64,000 bases of DNA from Toxorhynchites rutilus septentrionalis. Taxonomy: Eukaryota; Arthropoda; Insecta; Diptera; Culicidae. The stretch is from the NCBI RefSeq assembly GCF_029784135.1, contig NC_073746.1:150385556-150449555 (forward strand), read 5' to 3'. This document shows, piece after piece, positions 22,660-32,450 of this stretch; within the stretch, counting starts at the first letter, position 1; each line of letters opens with the position of its first letter. A model generated the notes under the pieces. It searched no databases. It was not told the DNA's origin and worked only from the letters and a program-made list of their open reading frames with translations. A program made the translations under genes and the position numbers.

Positions 22660-23420
22660 CTATACATAAAATGAATTAATATGTACTAGATTTTTATTCA
22701 AAGTATTGGCCATCGCTAGCCACTGCATTTTCCATCTTTCATTTACGGATTCCGTCGCGAGAGAAGCGTTCATCTCTTGAAGCGAAGTATGAAACCAGTC
22801 AATTTTCGATACCCTGTGCTGAAGTAAAGCGTTTTGCATCGATCGAAACAAATGGTAGTCAAAATGGACTATAAGGCGGGTGAACCAGAATTTTCCAACC
22901 GCTATTTTCCAAATAGTTTTTAACCTGGCATGAGGTCGAGAGTTGTCATGATGGAATAATATCGACTCGTGTCTCATGTTTATCGGCAATAGCTTGCTTT
23001 AAACGGATCAATTGTTGCCTGTAGAGGTCTTCGTTTGACCAGGTTTTAGTAGCTCACAGTGGATCACACCCTTTGGCACCGTGAATATCCTGTTTCGGCG
23101 TTGATGTTTCTGGTTGGCCTGGTTCCTTGCCTTGCCCGGTAGCGATTCGATGCAAAAAAGACTTCCTTCCGTGCCGTTCAAGCATCATTTCAGACTCGCA
23201 GTTCGAAATATCTCGCTTTCAATTCGTATGGAACATAATTACTTTTGCTTTGTTTGAGTCGCTTAATTTTTCAGTTACTCCCAATGATTCTGCAAGCTCT
23301 GCTTGCGTTTGACACGAATATTGAACGAGTGATGTCTCTGATTCTCCGCTTTTAAACTTTTTCGATTCGTGCTTTCCGGTACTTTCCTTCGAATGGAAAC
23401 AGAAAATCTAAACTTACCGC
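22660..23420 (-). pseudogene. Mariner transposase relic, mauritiana type
   Basis: Read leftwards in shifting frames: KIRDITRSIFVSN-like sequence is not included in the core; the clear blocks are QAELAESLGVTEKLS, MMLERHGRKSFLHRIATG, VPKGVIHCELLKPGQT, DLYRQQLIRLKQAIADKHET and FHHDNSRPHARLK. The last holds the second catalytic Asp. The block that normally reads SPDLAPSDYHLF is shortened to a form ending DYHLFRSMQNALLQ, so the third Asp region is deleted. Many stops and frameshifts are present. The wording fits the mauritiana subfamily. Terminal repeats were not identified; the left end abuts GACGTAG copy B. Confidence 0.85.
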
Positions 23421-23576
23421 GAATGGTGTTTATTTGCAACGAAACTTAACATTTTCAACGCAGTAAAAATTAAATGTCCAAACCGAATGACTTGTAAAAA
23501 ACATTTGGTTCATAGATGTCGACACTTCAAGATTCAGCTGAGTCCCCCACGCAACCAATAGTCAAAATGTTCAATG

Positions 23577-24526
23577 TGACCTTGGTTTGTCCAGTCGAAA
23601 ATATGATCATGGTTTGCCCACTTTTTTGAATGCTCTAATTCATCGCTCCTGTGTCAAATAAGGCCTTCGAATGTTTCGAAACATATAAATGAAATTGCTT
23701 TTACATGATTTATAGTAGTTTGATAGTATATTTTTACGAAATCACATGTTTTAAAGGATTATAAAATACACCTTCTATTTGTGTCAATGCGCCCCTCATT
23801 CGAGCTAACTTTTAATCGATCACCAGATGATTATTTGGCACGTATTCAGACCTTTTCTGGATTACAACACTTATAAATATTCTAAACATCATGCTTGCTT
23901 ACCATTTGTATCGGATTTACATAGCTAAACCATTAAATTAACGTTTTGATGAACTCAATTCTGATCATGAGTTGTCCAATTCAATAATGTTGTTTTGTCC
24001 ACATGATTTCTATGGCAACCGCTTGGCGCGCTGCAGTTTGTTTATGTTTGTTTATGGTGTGCTTCGCGCATAGCAGAAGTATGGTTTTTCTGTGTTGATT
24101 GTGTTGAGGTGAACACTTCTAAAATGCCCAAGAAAAGGCAATATTCTGAAGAAAGCCTAAATTATGAATGAATCAATATGATGCCAGTAAACTCAAGCAA
24201 TGATAAATGCAACATCTAATTGTGATTTCGAATGTTTTCATTCAAAAATGGAGATTTCTATAACCGGACAAACCATGATCATTTTTTTGGGCAAACCATG
24301 ATCAGAGGTGGTCAAACCATGATCATAATTCTTCTTCAAGGAAAATCGTTAAAAAACATAAAAATTTGAATAATTTCAACACCTTATGGTAGTATTAGAG
24401 CAACTAGAGACTTGGGGCTTTTCAACAAAGCCAAACTCGTATCGATTATGTGCGATTTTCATGAAGAAAAATCGATTTGCATTTACTAGTTGCGTAAAAA
24501 CACCCCAAATTGGACAAACCAAGATA
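23577..24526. repeat. TIR-like element with tggtttgtcca ends and internal caaaccatgatca repeats
   Basis: The left end has ccttggtttgtccag and the right end the inverse ttggacaaaccaag. The word aaaccatgatca or its inverse occurs at about 23605, 24275, 24295 and 24315, clustered near the ends. There is no coding content. The target duplication is unclear. Confidence 0.45.
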
Positions 24527-26808
24527 ATTTACCCTATATATACAGCCATTCCATGACAAACCGATATAGTGCTTCTCAGATTTCCATGAGAAGGGGTAGA
24601 TTTGTTCTTTATTGCAAATTATTAGATCCGTATTTTTTATTTTTTCATCAGGGTGCCCATTTCAATTTTAGGGTGGTCCGAAAAAATTTTTTTTTTGTGT
24701 ATTTCCTAGAAAACGATTTTTTTTGGAAATTCATAATTTTTGAACTACTAACTTAGATGAATCCGCATGCAACTACATGGTTGACTTCATGCATTTCATA
24801 CAGCAATAATCGCTGTATAGATAGTTTTACATCTCGTATTATTTTTTGAAGATACTGAGAGCTGATACATTGTAAATGCTTTTCGTAAAAAGTTCTATCG
24901 GTAGCCGCTTACCCTACATCATATAATGAAACCCAGAAACAGCTTAAAGTTGATTACATCACGAAGAGTGAAAGTACTGGCATCATATATCTTCAAGTAC
25001 GCATGCTGCTGAAATAATAAATTCACTCGAGCAATTTGTAATTCGGTTTGTTTGAAGACATATATTATAAGTAATTTCGCCTTCAATGATGAAGACATTG
25101 ACACTGATGTGAGGCGAAAGTTAATTCAATCCCCAAAAGTATGTGAGAAGTTTTGTGTTTTGTTCGCGTTATACGCCGTGCATGATTAATGCAACGGTTT
25201 TGCACTGACAATCCTACTCGTTTACGCCTCGTTGGAAGGTGTCACAAATAATCGGCGCCGAAGCTATTTTTCATTCCGCTCATAATTGCAATTAATCAAT
25301 TTGGCCGACGACCGGCCCACTCCATCGGCGAGTGGTTGGCGGCTGGTTGTTACCGCAGCAGCCTCTATGATGGAAGTTACAAATATGTCAAAGCTGTTGA
25401 TTTGTCGCTTCAAACGTCGGATAACTTCAAAGACTATTAATTCTGTTTACGTCGCCTATTGTGGCACCAAAGAGGCGAAAAAGGCGTTATAAATTGTTGA
25501 ATCAGAGGCGAAATTTCCGCCTCAATTGTGTGATTGTGTTTGATTGATTTACTAACTACCAGACCTAACCTAATTTAATTTTTTCGACAACCAACTGCAA
25601 GGTACGAACATTAACAGAGGCAATTTTTACATCCTTACTTCTAATGTCCAATTCGCATGCGTGGATGACTATTTATGGTTGTAACTTCGATGCAAACAGC
25701 TTCATTATCGCTCTGAGTTTGAGCTGAACCCGTTACCCATGATGGACATGAGAAAACCTTTCCAACGAGGTGGATTGACGTGTTTAGCGAGTACTTAAAG
25801 AAACAAATTTTGAACACGGCTTGCGAATGCACTCTGTAATAAATCCTGCCGCCAACGGAACAATGGCCTCGTATATAAATCACAGCATATCAACGGAATG
25901 CGAAAGCTATTCATAACGTCTCCTAATGATATGCTAAAACAAACATAATAACTGTTATCGACATTCCGAAAGGTAATTTGCGAGCCGCATCTTTCCCCTT
26001 TGGAAGGCAAAAAATGGTGCGTTTGTTTGAACTGCATTCGTTCAGCGGGTGGTAAGACAAACATCGGCGAAAATTTGATCGGATACATTTTTGCTGACAT
26101 GGTGATTACGGTTTGGAACTGAGAGTACCCCAATTTCGACGTCAATTCGAACAAATTCCAAGCTAAGAATGTAGCAAAAAATGAAATCTTGGCAGCACTG
26201 GCTGAACGATTGTTATGATTGTTAATAATTTAGCCGAGCCGATTCTGGCACGCGGTTTAATAACTCTATCCGTTTGCCCCAAAGAGGAGCATGCAGATTT
26301 TGTGTGTTTTTTTTTCGTTTCATGCTCCATGCTGGGTCGCGCGGAGCAGTTCATTGTGCGCGGCGCGTACTTTCCTCGTGCGCCGGAGTGTGGCCGTTTG
26401 GTTCGGGTTGGACCGATCGTGTACAGAAGATAAGTACCGTCCACAGGTCGCGCATCGTCTGATATTATGATTGCCAAGTTCAAACTTGCAAATTGCCTTC
26501 GGCAGATTCCTTGTCATGGTTGCGCTCTCCCTGCAGCAGCAGCAACAGCGGCGTGATCGGCACAAAAAGGGACTTAACCAGCAGTCGTCGGGCATAGCGG
26601 TCTCTTGGGTTCGGGTTATTTCCGTTTTTGTTTCGTTGTTTTCGTCGGTGGGATAATAGCAATTATTGTTATGCAAATTGAGGGTGAAACTCGGAGAGAG
26701 AGAGTATTTTATACCTGAAATAAATTGAATTGCCATTACCAAATAATTGGTTAGTGGGGACGGAGATATTGGATCTGGTGGTCACGGTTTGAAATACAAT
26801 ATTGATGT
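24527..26808. other. AT-rich repeat edge, then apparently single-copy DNA
   Basis: 24530-24740 contains phrases shared with 18360-18430 and 50100-50160. From about 25140 to 26940 the DNA is GC-richer and shows no similarity to the rest of the window. Several overlapping frames exist on both strands at 26160-26740, including a cag-repeat stretch near 26537. None has a recognisable domain, so none is called. Confidence 0.4.
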
Positions 26809-26840
26809 ATTTTCTTTTCTTTTGTTTTTACAGGTAAGAT
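26809..26840 (+). promoter_or_regulatory. Candidate recursive (zero-exon) splice site
   Basis: A 22-base pyrimidine-rich tract (tttcttttcttttgttttta) runs into cag directly followed by gtaaga, with the junction between 26833 and 26834. An acceptor fused to a donor without any exon between them is the signature of the ratchet points that split very long insect introns. The flanking DNA is non-repetitive. It implies a plus-strand host gene whose intron spans this place. No RNA evidence is available here. Confidence 0.45.
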
Positions 26841-27016
26841 CTGCTGACAAATCGATGCATTTTTGAATTATCTTGTGAGTGAAGTAAGTATTTGTTGGTT
26901 ATTTTATTAGGAAAATTTATATAATATATAGGGTTGTAAGAAAGCTCATGTTATTTTTTTAGAGTCGTTCGAACATGTCTGAAAGATATTCAAATCTACA
27001 GAAAATATACTAGTTT

Positions 27017-27027
27017 GGGGGGGGGGG
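27017..27027. repeat. Poly-G tract of 11
   Basis: An uninterrupted run of eleven G in AT-rich DNA. The plus strand could join a G-rich structure, but no further G-runs are near it. Confidence 0.9.
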
Positions 27028-27289
27028 AATAAAACCATTATTTCCCAAAAGAATGAGCTAGTAATCTCGCCTTGTATTATTGTGATCGAGTTACGCTTGG
27101 TGGTGTTTGCAAGATGATCTCTTACCAAACTGTGAGTTGATCTAAATAGACCATAGTGATGTGACCAGAAGTAACTATGCCGAATGAATCCTTCAATTAA
27201 TACAAATACAAGTGGATTTATTTTCCTCCAACCTAATGTCAGTTTGATAAAGATTTCCTTAGCTACAGAAATCATTTTAATCTCGGTAT

Positions 27290-27540
27290 GGTTTTGGTGA
27301 AATAAAAAGTCGGGAAGTCATTTTTTAGTCCACCAACATTTCTGTTGCATTCCAAGTTACTTTGACAATTTTATGGAGCTTTTTAAAATTGGCCAATACT
27401 TTCCTGATTGAGCGAAATTGAGTAGCTTCAGGTTGGTGAAAGCCACTACGTTGGCACGATTCCTGTGGAGTGACTGGTTGCCAAACTTGACCAGGCCCTT
27501 AGACACTTTTAGAAACTCTTACTTATATATTTTCGTGGCC
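27290..27540 (-). pseudogene. Heavily decayed DD37E-type transposase, C-terminal fragment
   Basis: One frame read leftwards gives a block resembling PPN..QFRSIRKVLANFKK, comparable to the PPNCPQFRPIEKYWA region of the DD37E transposases. A possible N-terminal piece lies at 29100-29250 on the far side of the foldback element, consistent with that element having landed inside. Similarity is weak and the call is tentative. Confidence 0.35.
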
Positions 27541-29095
27541 ATTGCACAATGGTCTAGGATATGCATTTAAGTGGAAATTAGCATTTAGAGCTCGACAGTT
27601 ATTCTCTAGATAAAAACTTTTTTTTTTTCATTTATTTATTTATTAGGCTCATTAGCATTTTAGCTGTAACAGAGCCGGGTTTTTTAATCGTGTACATGTA
27701 CATATGTTTATGTTTCTATAAATTGTAAATTACACAGTAGTTAATAGTAGCCATTTAGGCGTTAAGTTTTCTGTTCCATTACATTATGGTAAATTACATA
27801 GTAGTAGCCATTTAGGCGTAAGGGTATTCTTTCTGTTCTTCCATTGTTCAGCAGACCGGACAGCGGAGGCAGTTGATATTGATCATTGTTGAGTTATTTA
27901 TAGAACAGCAGCCCGATGTGTCTTGCAGAGCAGAGCAGTTGCATGGATGAATCGATCTTATTTCGACCGTGGATCGATTTCCATCGCTGATGATGGTTGC
28001 GTGGACGTAGTTATTCTATAACAACACAAAGATGGTCAATTGAGGGCCCTGAGTTTGAACTCACGATCGATCGCTTGGTAAGCGAACGCGTAACCAAGTG
28101 GCTACGAAGACCCCCTAGATAAAAACTTTCTTCGACATATGACGGAGCGCCAAAAACAGGGTGACTAACATTTTAGATGAAATAAACATTCTTATCTCTA
28201 TAGATGGAGGTAAACATAGTTCGACAATGTTGTGGTCCCAGTTATTTGAGACATCTTCGTAGAACAATTTTTTTTTCTATCTCTTGAAATGAACGATATA
28301 GCGATTTTTTCCTAAAGTTGCATTGGGGTCACCATTAAAAAAACTGTTCTCTTAAAATTTTTGCTCTAACTTTCATATTTCAAACTTGCTTGCCATTTTT
28401 TCTGGGGCAAACATAAAAAATGTTTGTTGACGGAATTTGAAAGAACAAATTTCACTCTATATAATATGTGATTTTCAAAGATATGTTATTTTTTGTATTT
28501 GAGTAAATTAAAATTGAAATCATGAGTTTTTGGGTGAAAACCCATCAATAACTTTAAGCAGGATTAAGATATTGACAAATTTTGCAATGCAGAAACGTTG
28601 GTATTGATAAGCTCTAAATGTCGTAAGAAGACAATTTTGATGAAGAATTTTAAATATAAAAGTTTGAGTATTTGTATTAGCATGTTCTAAAAATCTTTCG
28701 AAGACAGTTTGTATGTATAATTTGAAATATAAAAGTTAGAGTATAAAAACCGTTTTTTTCATGGTGACCCTAACACAACATAGAAAAAAGGCGCTATATC
28801 GGTTATTTCAAGAGATAGAAAAAAACTTTGTTCTACAAAGATATCTCAAATAACCGGGACTACAACATTGTCGAACTATGTTTACCTCTGTCTATAAAGA
28901 TAAGAATGTTATATTTTTTATTTCATCGACAATTTTGGTCACCCTATTTTGGATAACATGAAAATGAGCGCTCTATCATATGTAACAACTTTGTCGAAGA
29001 CAGTTTTTGTCTAGAGAATAACCGTCGAGCTCTAATTTCTAATTTCCACTTAAATGCATCTCCTGGACCATTGTGCATTGTGCATTGTGCCATCC
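27540..29095. mobile_element. Foldback element with inverted arms of about 330 bp
   Basis: The left arm (27540-27605 plus 28130-28330) and right arm (28740-29095) are inverted copies. They share gcatttaagtggaaatta, gagctcgacagttattctct, aacatagttcgacaatgttg and tatctcttgaaat. The outer edges contain cattgcacaatgg, tripled on the right as cattgtg repeats. The loop of about 400 bp is AT-rich and non-coding. The left arm is interrupted by a SINE. A related partial copy lies at 62920-63690. Confidence 0.7.
27621..28114 (-). mobile_element. tRNA-derived SINE with 15-bp target duplication
   Basis: It is flanked by direct repeats ctagataaaaacttt (27606-27620 and 28115-28129). On the minus strand the head has an A-box-like tagccacttgg and a B-box-like gagttcaaactc. 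It continues into a tRNA-unrelated body and ends in an aataaataaat-type tail followed by A residues. Architecture resembles mosquito SINEs such as Feilai; I do not assign a family name. It would be mobilised by a LINE-encoded reverse transcriptase. Confidence 0.8.
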
Positions 29096-29980
29096 TTGTC
29101 AGATTAGAAATTCAATCGGGGTCTTCAGAGTTTGGTCGGAATTGTACTTTTGACGATCTTAGCATCCGAGAGTCCACGATTTGACCAGGATCCATAATTT
29201 CCACTGAATGGTGTTACGATCAAAATTTGGTTGTACCTTGATGCGTGTGAATGAATATTGATTTTCATAAAACCATTTTAAATTTTGAGGTTCAATCAGC
29301 ATACAAATTTCTGGTTGACTGAATTGGAATCGCTGTGCCTTTAGATTTACTCTTGCAGTCCGGTTCTATACAGCTACCTCGTCCGCTTTGTTCGGCGCAG
29401 AACTGTTTTTATGGATCGATCGACGAACAGTTCGGACGTAACAGTGACAGTAAACTAGATATAACTTCAGTTTTTGGAAACAGATTTTAAAGTCATGAAG
29501 AAATAAAATTTTTCTTACCTGCAGTGTTTGCCGATTGATCGTTTCACTGAATAATTCGCTTTCGTTTGCTCAAATATGATCTTACAGTGACATTTTTTTG
29601 CTTGACGTTTTTTGACGTAGAACTACGTCTTTCATTAAGGGTGTCAAATCAGAAAACAGGTCACGTTTTTATGAAATAAAGTTAACGTTAATAACTATTT
29701 TTACCGCGAACGGATTTTGGCGATTTACATACTAAACTAATCGGAGATTCCGTAAGATTTGTTTAATATGCCATACATTAGAATCCCCTTGTTAGTAAAT
29801 GGTTAAAATTCATGAAAACTTTAAGTGTTTCTATTTTCCCATACATTTGTTCTGTCCATTTGAGTGCTTTCCTGAACAGAGCTATCAATAACGAGCAACT
29901 TATCGACGACCAACGGCGGGGAAATCGTAGGATTTAAAGTCTCCGTGAACAAAGCAAAAGAAGAAGAATGAAGGGGAATA

Positions 29981-31279
29981 AAGGGTGTGTCACATCAAAT
30001 TGCATCACGGAAAAAACGCTGTAGAAATTTAATTTTTAGGAATTATATCTTCAGCTTTGGTCTTATAATCAGATAAGAGTGTATAGATCACGTTGGCCAT
30101 GCTTCACTGTCAATTTTTCGTAAATTTGGAAAAATGTCGTCGAACGAAAAAGAGCGTCGTGAATTAATCTTGTACACTCATTTCGAGAATCCGGAGTTGT
30201 CACATCGGGACATCGGTAAGATGCTGGGAATCGTCCAATCCACGGTCAGCAGAGTACTAAAACGATACTTCGAGAACCTAACCATCGACCGGAAGGTGAA
30301 GAACGGCAAAAATGGATGCTCCGTCAGTGAAAAAGATCACAAGCGCGTAGTTAAGCAGTTTAGACTTGATCCGAGATGTTCGGTCCGGGATGTCGCCAAT
30401 AAGCAGAATTTGTCAAGTTCATTCGTCCAGCGGACCAAGCAGCGGGAGGGCCTGCGTACATACAAGGTTCAGAAGGCTCCTAACCGCGACGAAAGGCAAA
30501 ACATGGTGGGGAAGACGCGAGCCCGGAAGCTGTACACCGAAATGCTGACGAAGCCGCATTGCCTGGTAATGGACGACGAAACCTACGTCAAAGTGGACTT
30601 TCGTCAGCTGCCGGGCCTGTTGTTCTTCTCCGCAAAGGACAAATTCAGCGTTCCGGAGGAGATTCGCAAGCAAAAACTATCCAAGGTTGCCAAAAAGTAC
30701 ATGGTGTGGCAAGCGATCGGCTCTTGCGGAAAGCGGAGCGCCCCTTTCGTGATGACCGGCACGGTAAACGGGCAGGTTTACCTTAAGGAGTGCCTACAGA
30801 AGCGCTTACTACCACTATTGAAGCAGCACGAGGGTCCGACCATCTTCTAGCCGGATCTCGCTTCGTGCCACTATTCAAAGGACGTGTTGGAGTGGTACGA
30901 AGCCAACGGGGTCACCTTCGTGCCAAAGGAAATGAACCCGCCCAACGCGCCGGAGCTTCGCCCAATAGAGAAATATTGGGCGATTATGAAGCAGGCCCTC
31001 CGGAAGAACCCAAAAGTTGTCAAATCGGAGGCGGACTTCATGAGAAAATGGATTTCTGTTAAAAAAAAACTACAACCTGACGTTGTACAGAACCTTATGG
31101 ACGGGGTAAAGAGGAAGGTGCGAGCATACGGGCTTGGGCTCGAAGTATGATTAAAAAGAAAATGCCAAAAGTTGTTTAATAGTTTTAATTTTACTGTCTA
31201 AAATTTTCAAAAGGATCGGTCTACTGGGCGAATTTCTACAGCGTTTTTTCCGTGATGCAATTTGATGTGACACACCCTT
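29981..31279 (+). mobile_element. DD37E transposon of 1299 bp, nearly intact
   Basis: Inverted termini of about 49 bp begin aagggtgtgtcacatcaaat and are nearly perfect. TA flanks lie at 29979-29980 and 31280-31281. The uninterrupted site (aaggggaatacttgct) is seen in inverse at about 46541-46556, which proves insertion with TA duplication. It is the best-preserved element in the window. Confidence 0.95.
30134..31150 (+). pseudogene. DD37E transposase, full length but for one nonsense codon
   Basis: A single frame of 338 codons runs from ATG (MSSNEKERREL) to TGA, broken only by TAG at codon 239 (30848-30850). There the related copy has Trp in the FWPDLAS motif; TGG to TAG is a single change. 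Residues 1-110 are the paired helix-turn-helix region. Catalytic residues are Asp148 in MDDETYVK, Asp241 in PDLASCHYSK and Glu279 in RPIEKYW, with 37 residues between the last two. Without readthrough the product lacks two of the three catalytic residues. The upstream 150 bases hold only the terminal repeat and untranslated leader. The high integrity suggests recent activity of this subfamily. Confidence 0.93.
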
Positions 31280-31292
31280 TACTTGCTCAGAG

Positions 31293-31330
31293 TATAAACA
31301 GTGGATCTCGCTGAGGCAATCTTTCATTCG
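31293..31330 (+). promoter_or_regulatory. TATA promoter inside GACGTAG element X1
   Basis: tataaa at 31293-31298 is followed about 33 bases on by an initiator-like tcattc. The same sequence occurs in inverse at 46505-46538 in X2. It precedes the gag-like frame by about 190 bases. The nested DD37E element ends only 14 bases upstream. Confidence 0.45.
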
Positions 31331-31512
31331 GCATCGGACTGTTGAGTAATCCAGTTCACATTGCTTTCGCTGCGCTTCGATCTATGATTGGACCCCACCA
31401 GTGGTAATCCAACTTGGAAATCGTCGTTTGATTTTTCTGTTCGTTTTTCGCGTTATTCGTATCGTGTGTTCTTCTTTCCGCGTCATAAATTGGACGCTTC
31501 GCGTAGTGTGCG

Positions 31513-31935
31513 ATGAGCGAGAAGAAGAGGAATGCAGGCTCGAGCCCTGCAAAAAACGAACGCATTGCCAGGGGCAATAAAATTTCGAGGTAAGCGTCAT
31601 CTAATGATGCACGCGATGTTGGTGCAGTGAAAAGCGCTCGCACTGAACCGAGCCTTTGCGAATGTGACACCGCACCGAACAACAGCGAAGTAGGCGATTT
31701 CGGCGCGTCGGTCGAAAATGTAAACACCCAGGCAGCAACCAAAATCAAGCTCCCCCCACTGGTGGTGAAGGCGGTCGCTCTTGACAAACACATCAGCGAA
31801 TTCGCATCGATGGGTGTTACAGCAGAGTACAAGCTGTGTGGCACAATTCGGTCTTTTTCCAAGCAGTTAACATTGTTTATTTTCCGTCTTCATAAGAGCT
31901 TCGTTTGTGCCTTTGAGAATGCATCAATGCATTAA
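31513..31935 (+). pseudogene. gag/ORF1-like fragment of the GACGTAG X subtype
   Basis: From ATG, the frame reads MSEKKRNAGSSPAKNERIAR, meets TAA at codon 27, and continues in the same frame for about 114 codons. The continuation includes TKIKLPPLVVKAVALDKHI and TAEYKLCG. The PPLVV...YKL pattern resembles the start of the nucleic-acid-binding gag domain found in Jockey-type non-LTR retrotransposons and some host proteins, but the zinc-knuckle part is missing. The stop lies in cgaggtaagcg, a possible 5' splice site. X2 has the same stop, so it predates both insertions. The function is unknown. Confidence 0.45.
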
Positions 31936-32186
31936 ACTGACGTTATGGTTATAAGTTATTTGGGTTCGCGTGCCAGTCGCAAAACTGCCTTCATCTAGAA
32001 TTGCATTTGCGCTAATATTGATCATAATGAAGCATTGCTACTGTTTTCGAGGTTGTTATTAACAAAAAGAGTTTATTTCTCTTGTTTAGTCATCAAGAAA
32101 GTAAATGTTCTGGAATTTTGTATGTGATTAGGTTTTGCTTGCCAGTAGCAAAACCTTGGACACAACCTCTTATAATTTTTTTAACA

Positions 32187-32450
32187 TTTTTGACGTAGGA
32201 TTACGTCTTTCGGGAACATATTGGGGTACAACTCGGAAATCTCAAATCGACAACAAAGCGTTTGAAATTGTCCAATTTCAAACGCTTATTGCTCAGTCAT
32301 TTCATGATGGATTGATGAAATTTTTGCGTCAATCGATTTCGGTACTCCATAACAATTTTTTATATTGAAGAAAATAATATATGTCATGAAACTAACTATC
32401 GAACAATTGGAAAATCACAACCCCTATCCTAACGGAAATACCCACTTCTG
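32187..32450 (+). repeat. Further GACGTAG-family 5' end
   Basis: tttttgacgtaggattacgtctttc starts directly after the 3' end of X1 and is followed by sequence unlike the other subtypes (contains two inverse copies of gcgtttgaaat around 32250-32285). Its 3' end was not found. Confidence 0.45.

Larger units (their letters stand above)
29610..32180 (+). mobile_element. GACGTAG-family element X1, split by DD37E and internally deleted
   Basis: The 5' end ttttgacgtagaactacgtc (to 29629) starts a sequence collinear with the inverse of 46911-44956. The DD37E insertion at 29981-31279 interrupts it at a TA that is intact in the other copy. At about 32154 the sequence jumps from agtagcaaaac to cttggacacaacc, skipping about 700 bp present in the other copy. 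A gag-like fragment follows an internal TATA box. Another gacgtag 5' end begins immediately downstream at 32187. Confidence 0.75.

Noticed and set aside
26320..26742. 140-residue minus frame with a Cys-rich stretch (CCCCCR)
   Set aside because: The Cys run is the complement of a cag-type triplet repeat, and both strands are open in several frames; no zinc-binding pattern follows.
27621..28114. tRNA gene
   Set aside because: A- and B-box-like motifs are present but the sequence cannot form an intact cloverleaf; body, tail and target duplication identify a SINE.
30366..31062. Additional plus-strand frames of 60-90 residues inside the 29981 element
   Set aside because: They are out-of-frame readings of the transposase, as shown by the same frames appearing in the inverse copy at 7939.
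31356..31862. 168-residue minus-strand frame in X1 and its counterparts at 45974-46475
   Set aside because: It is the complement of the gag-like region; the other strand has the promoter and the domain-like pattern, and the frame differs in length between copies.
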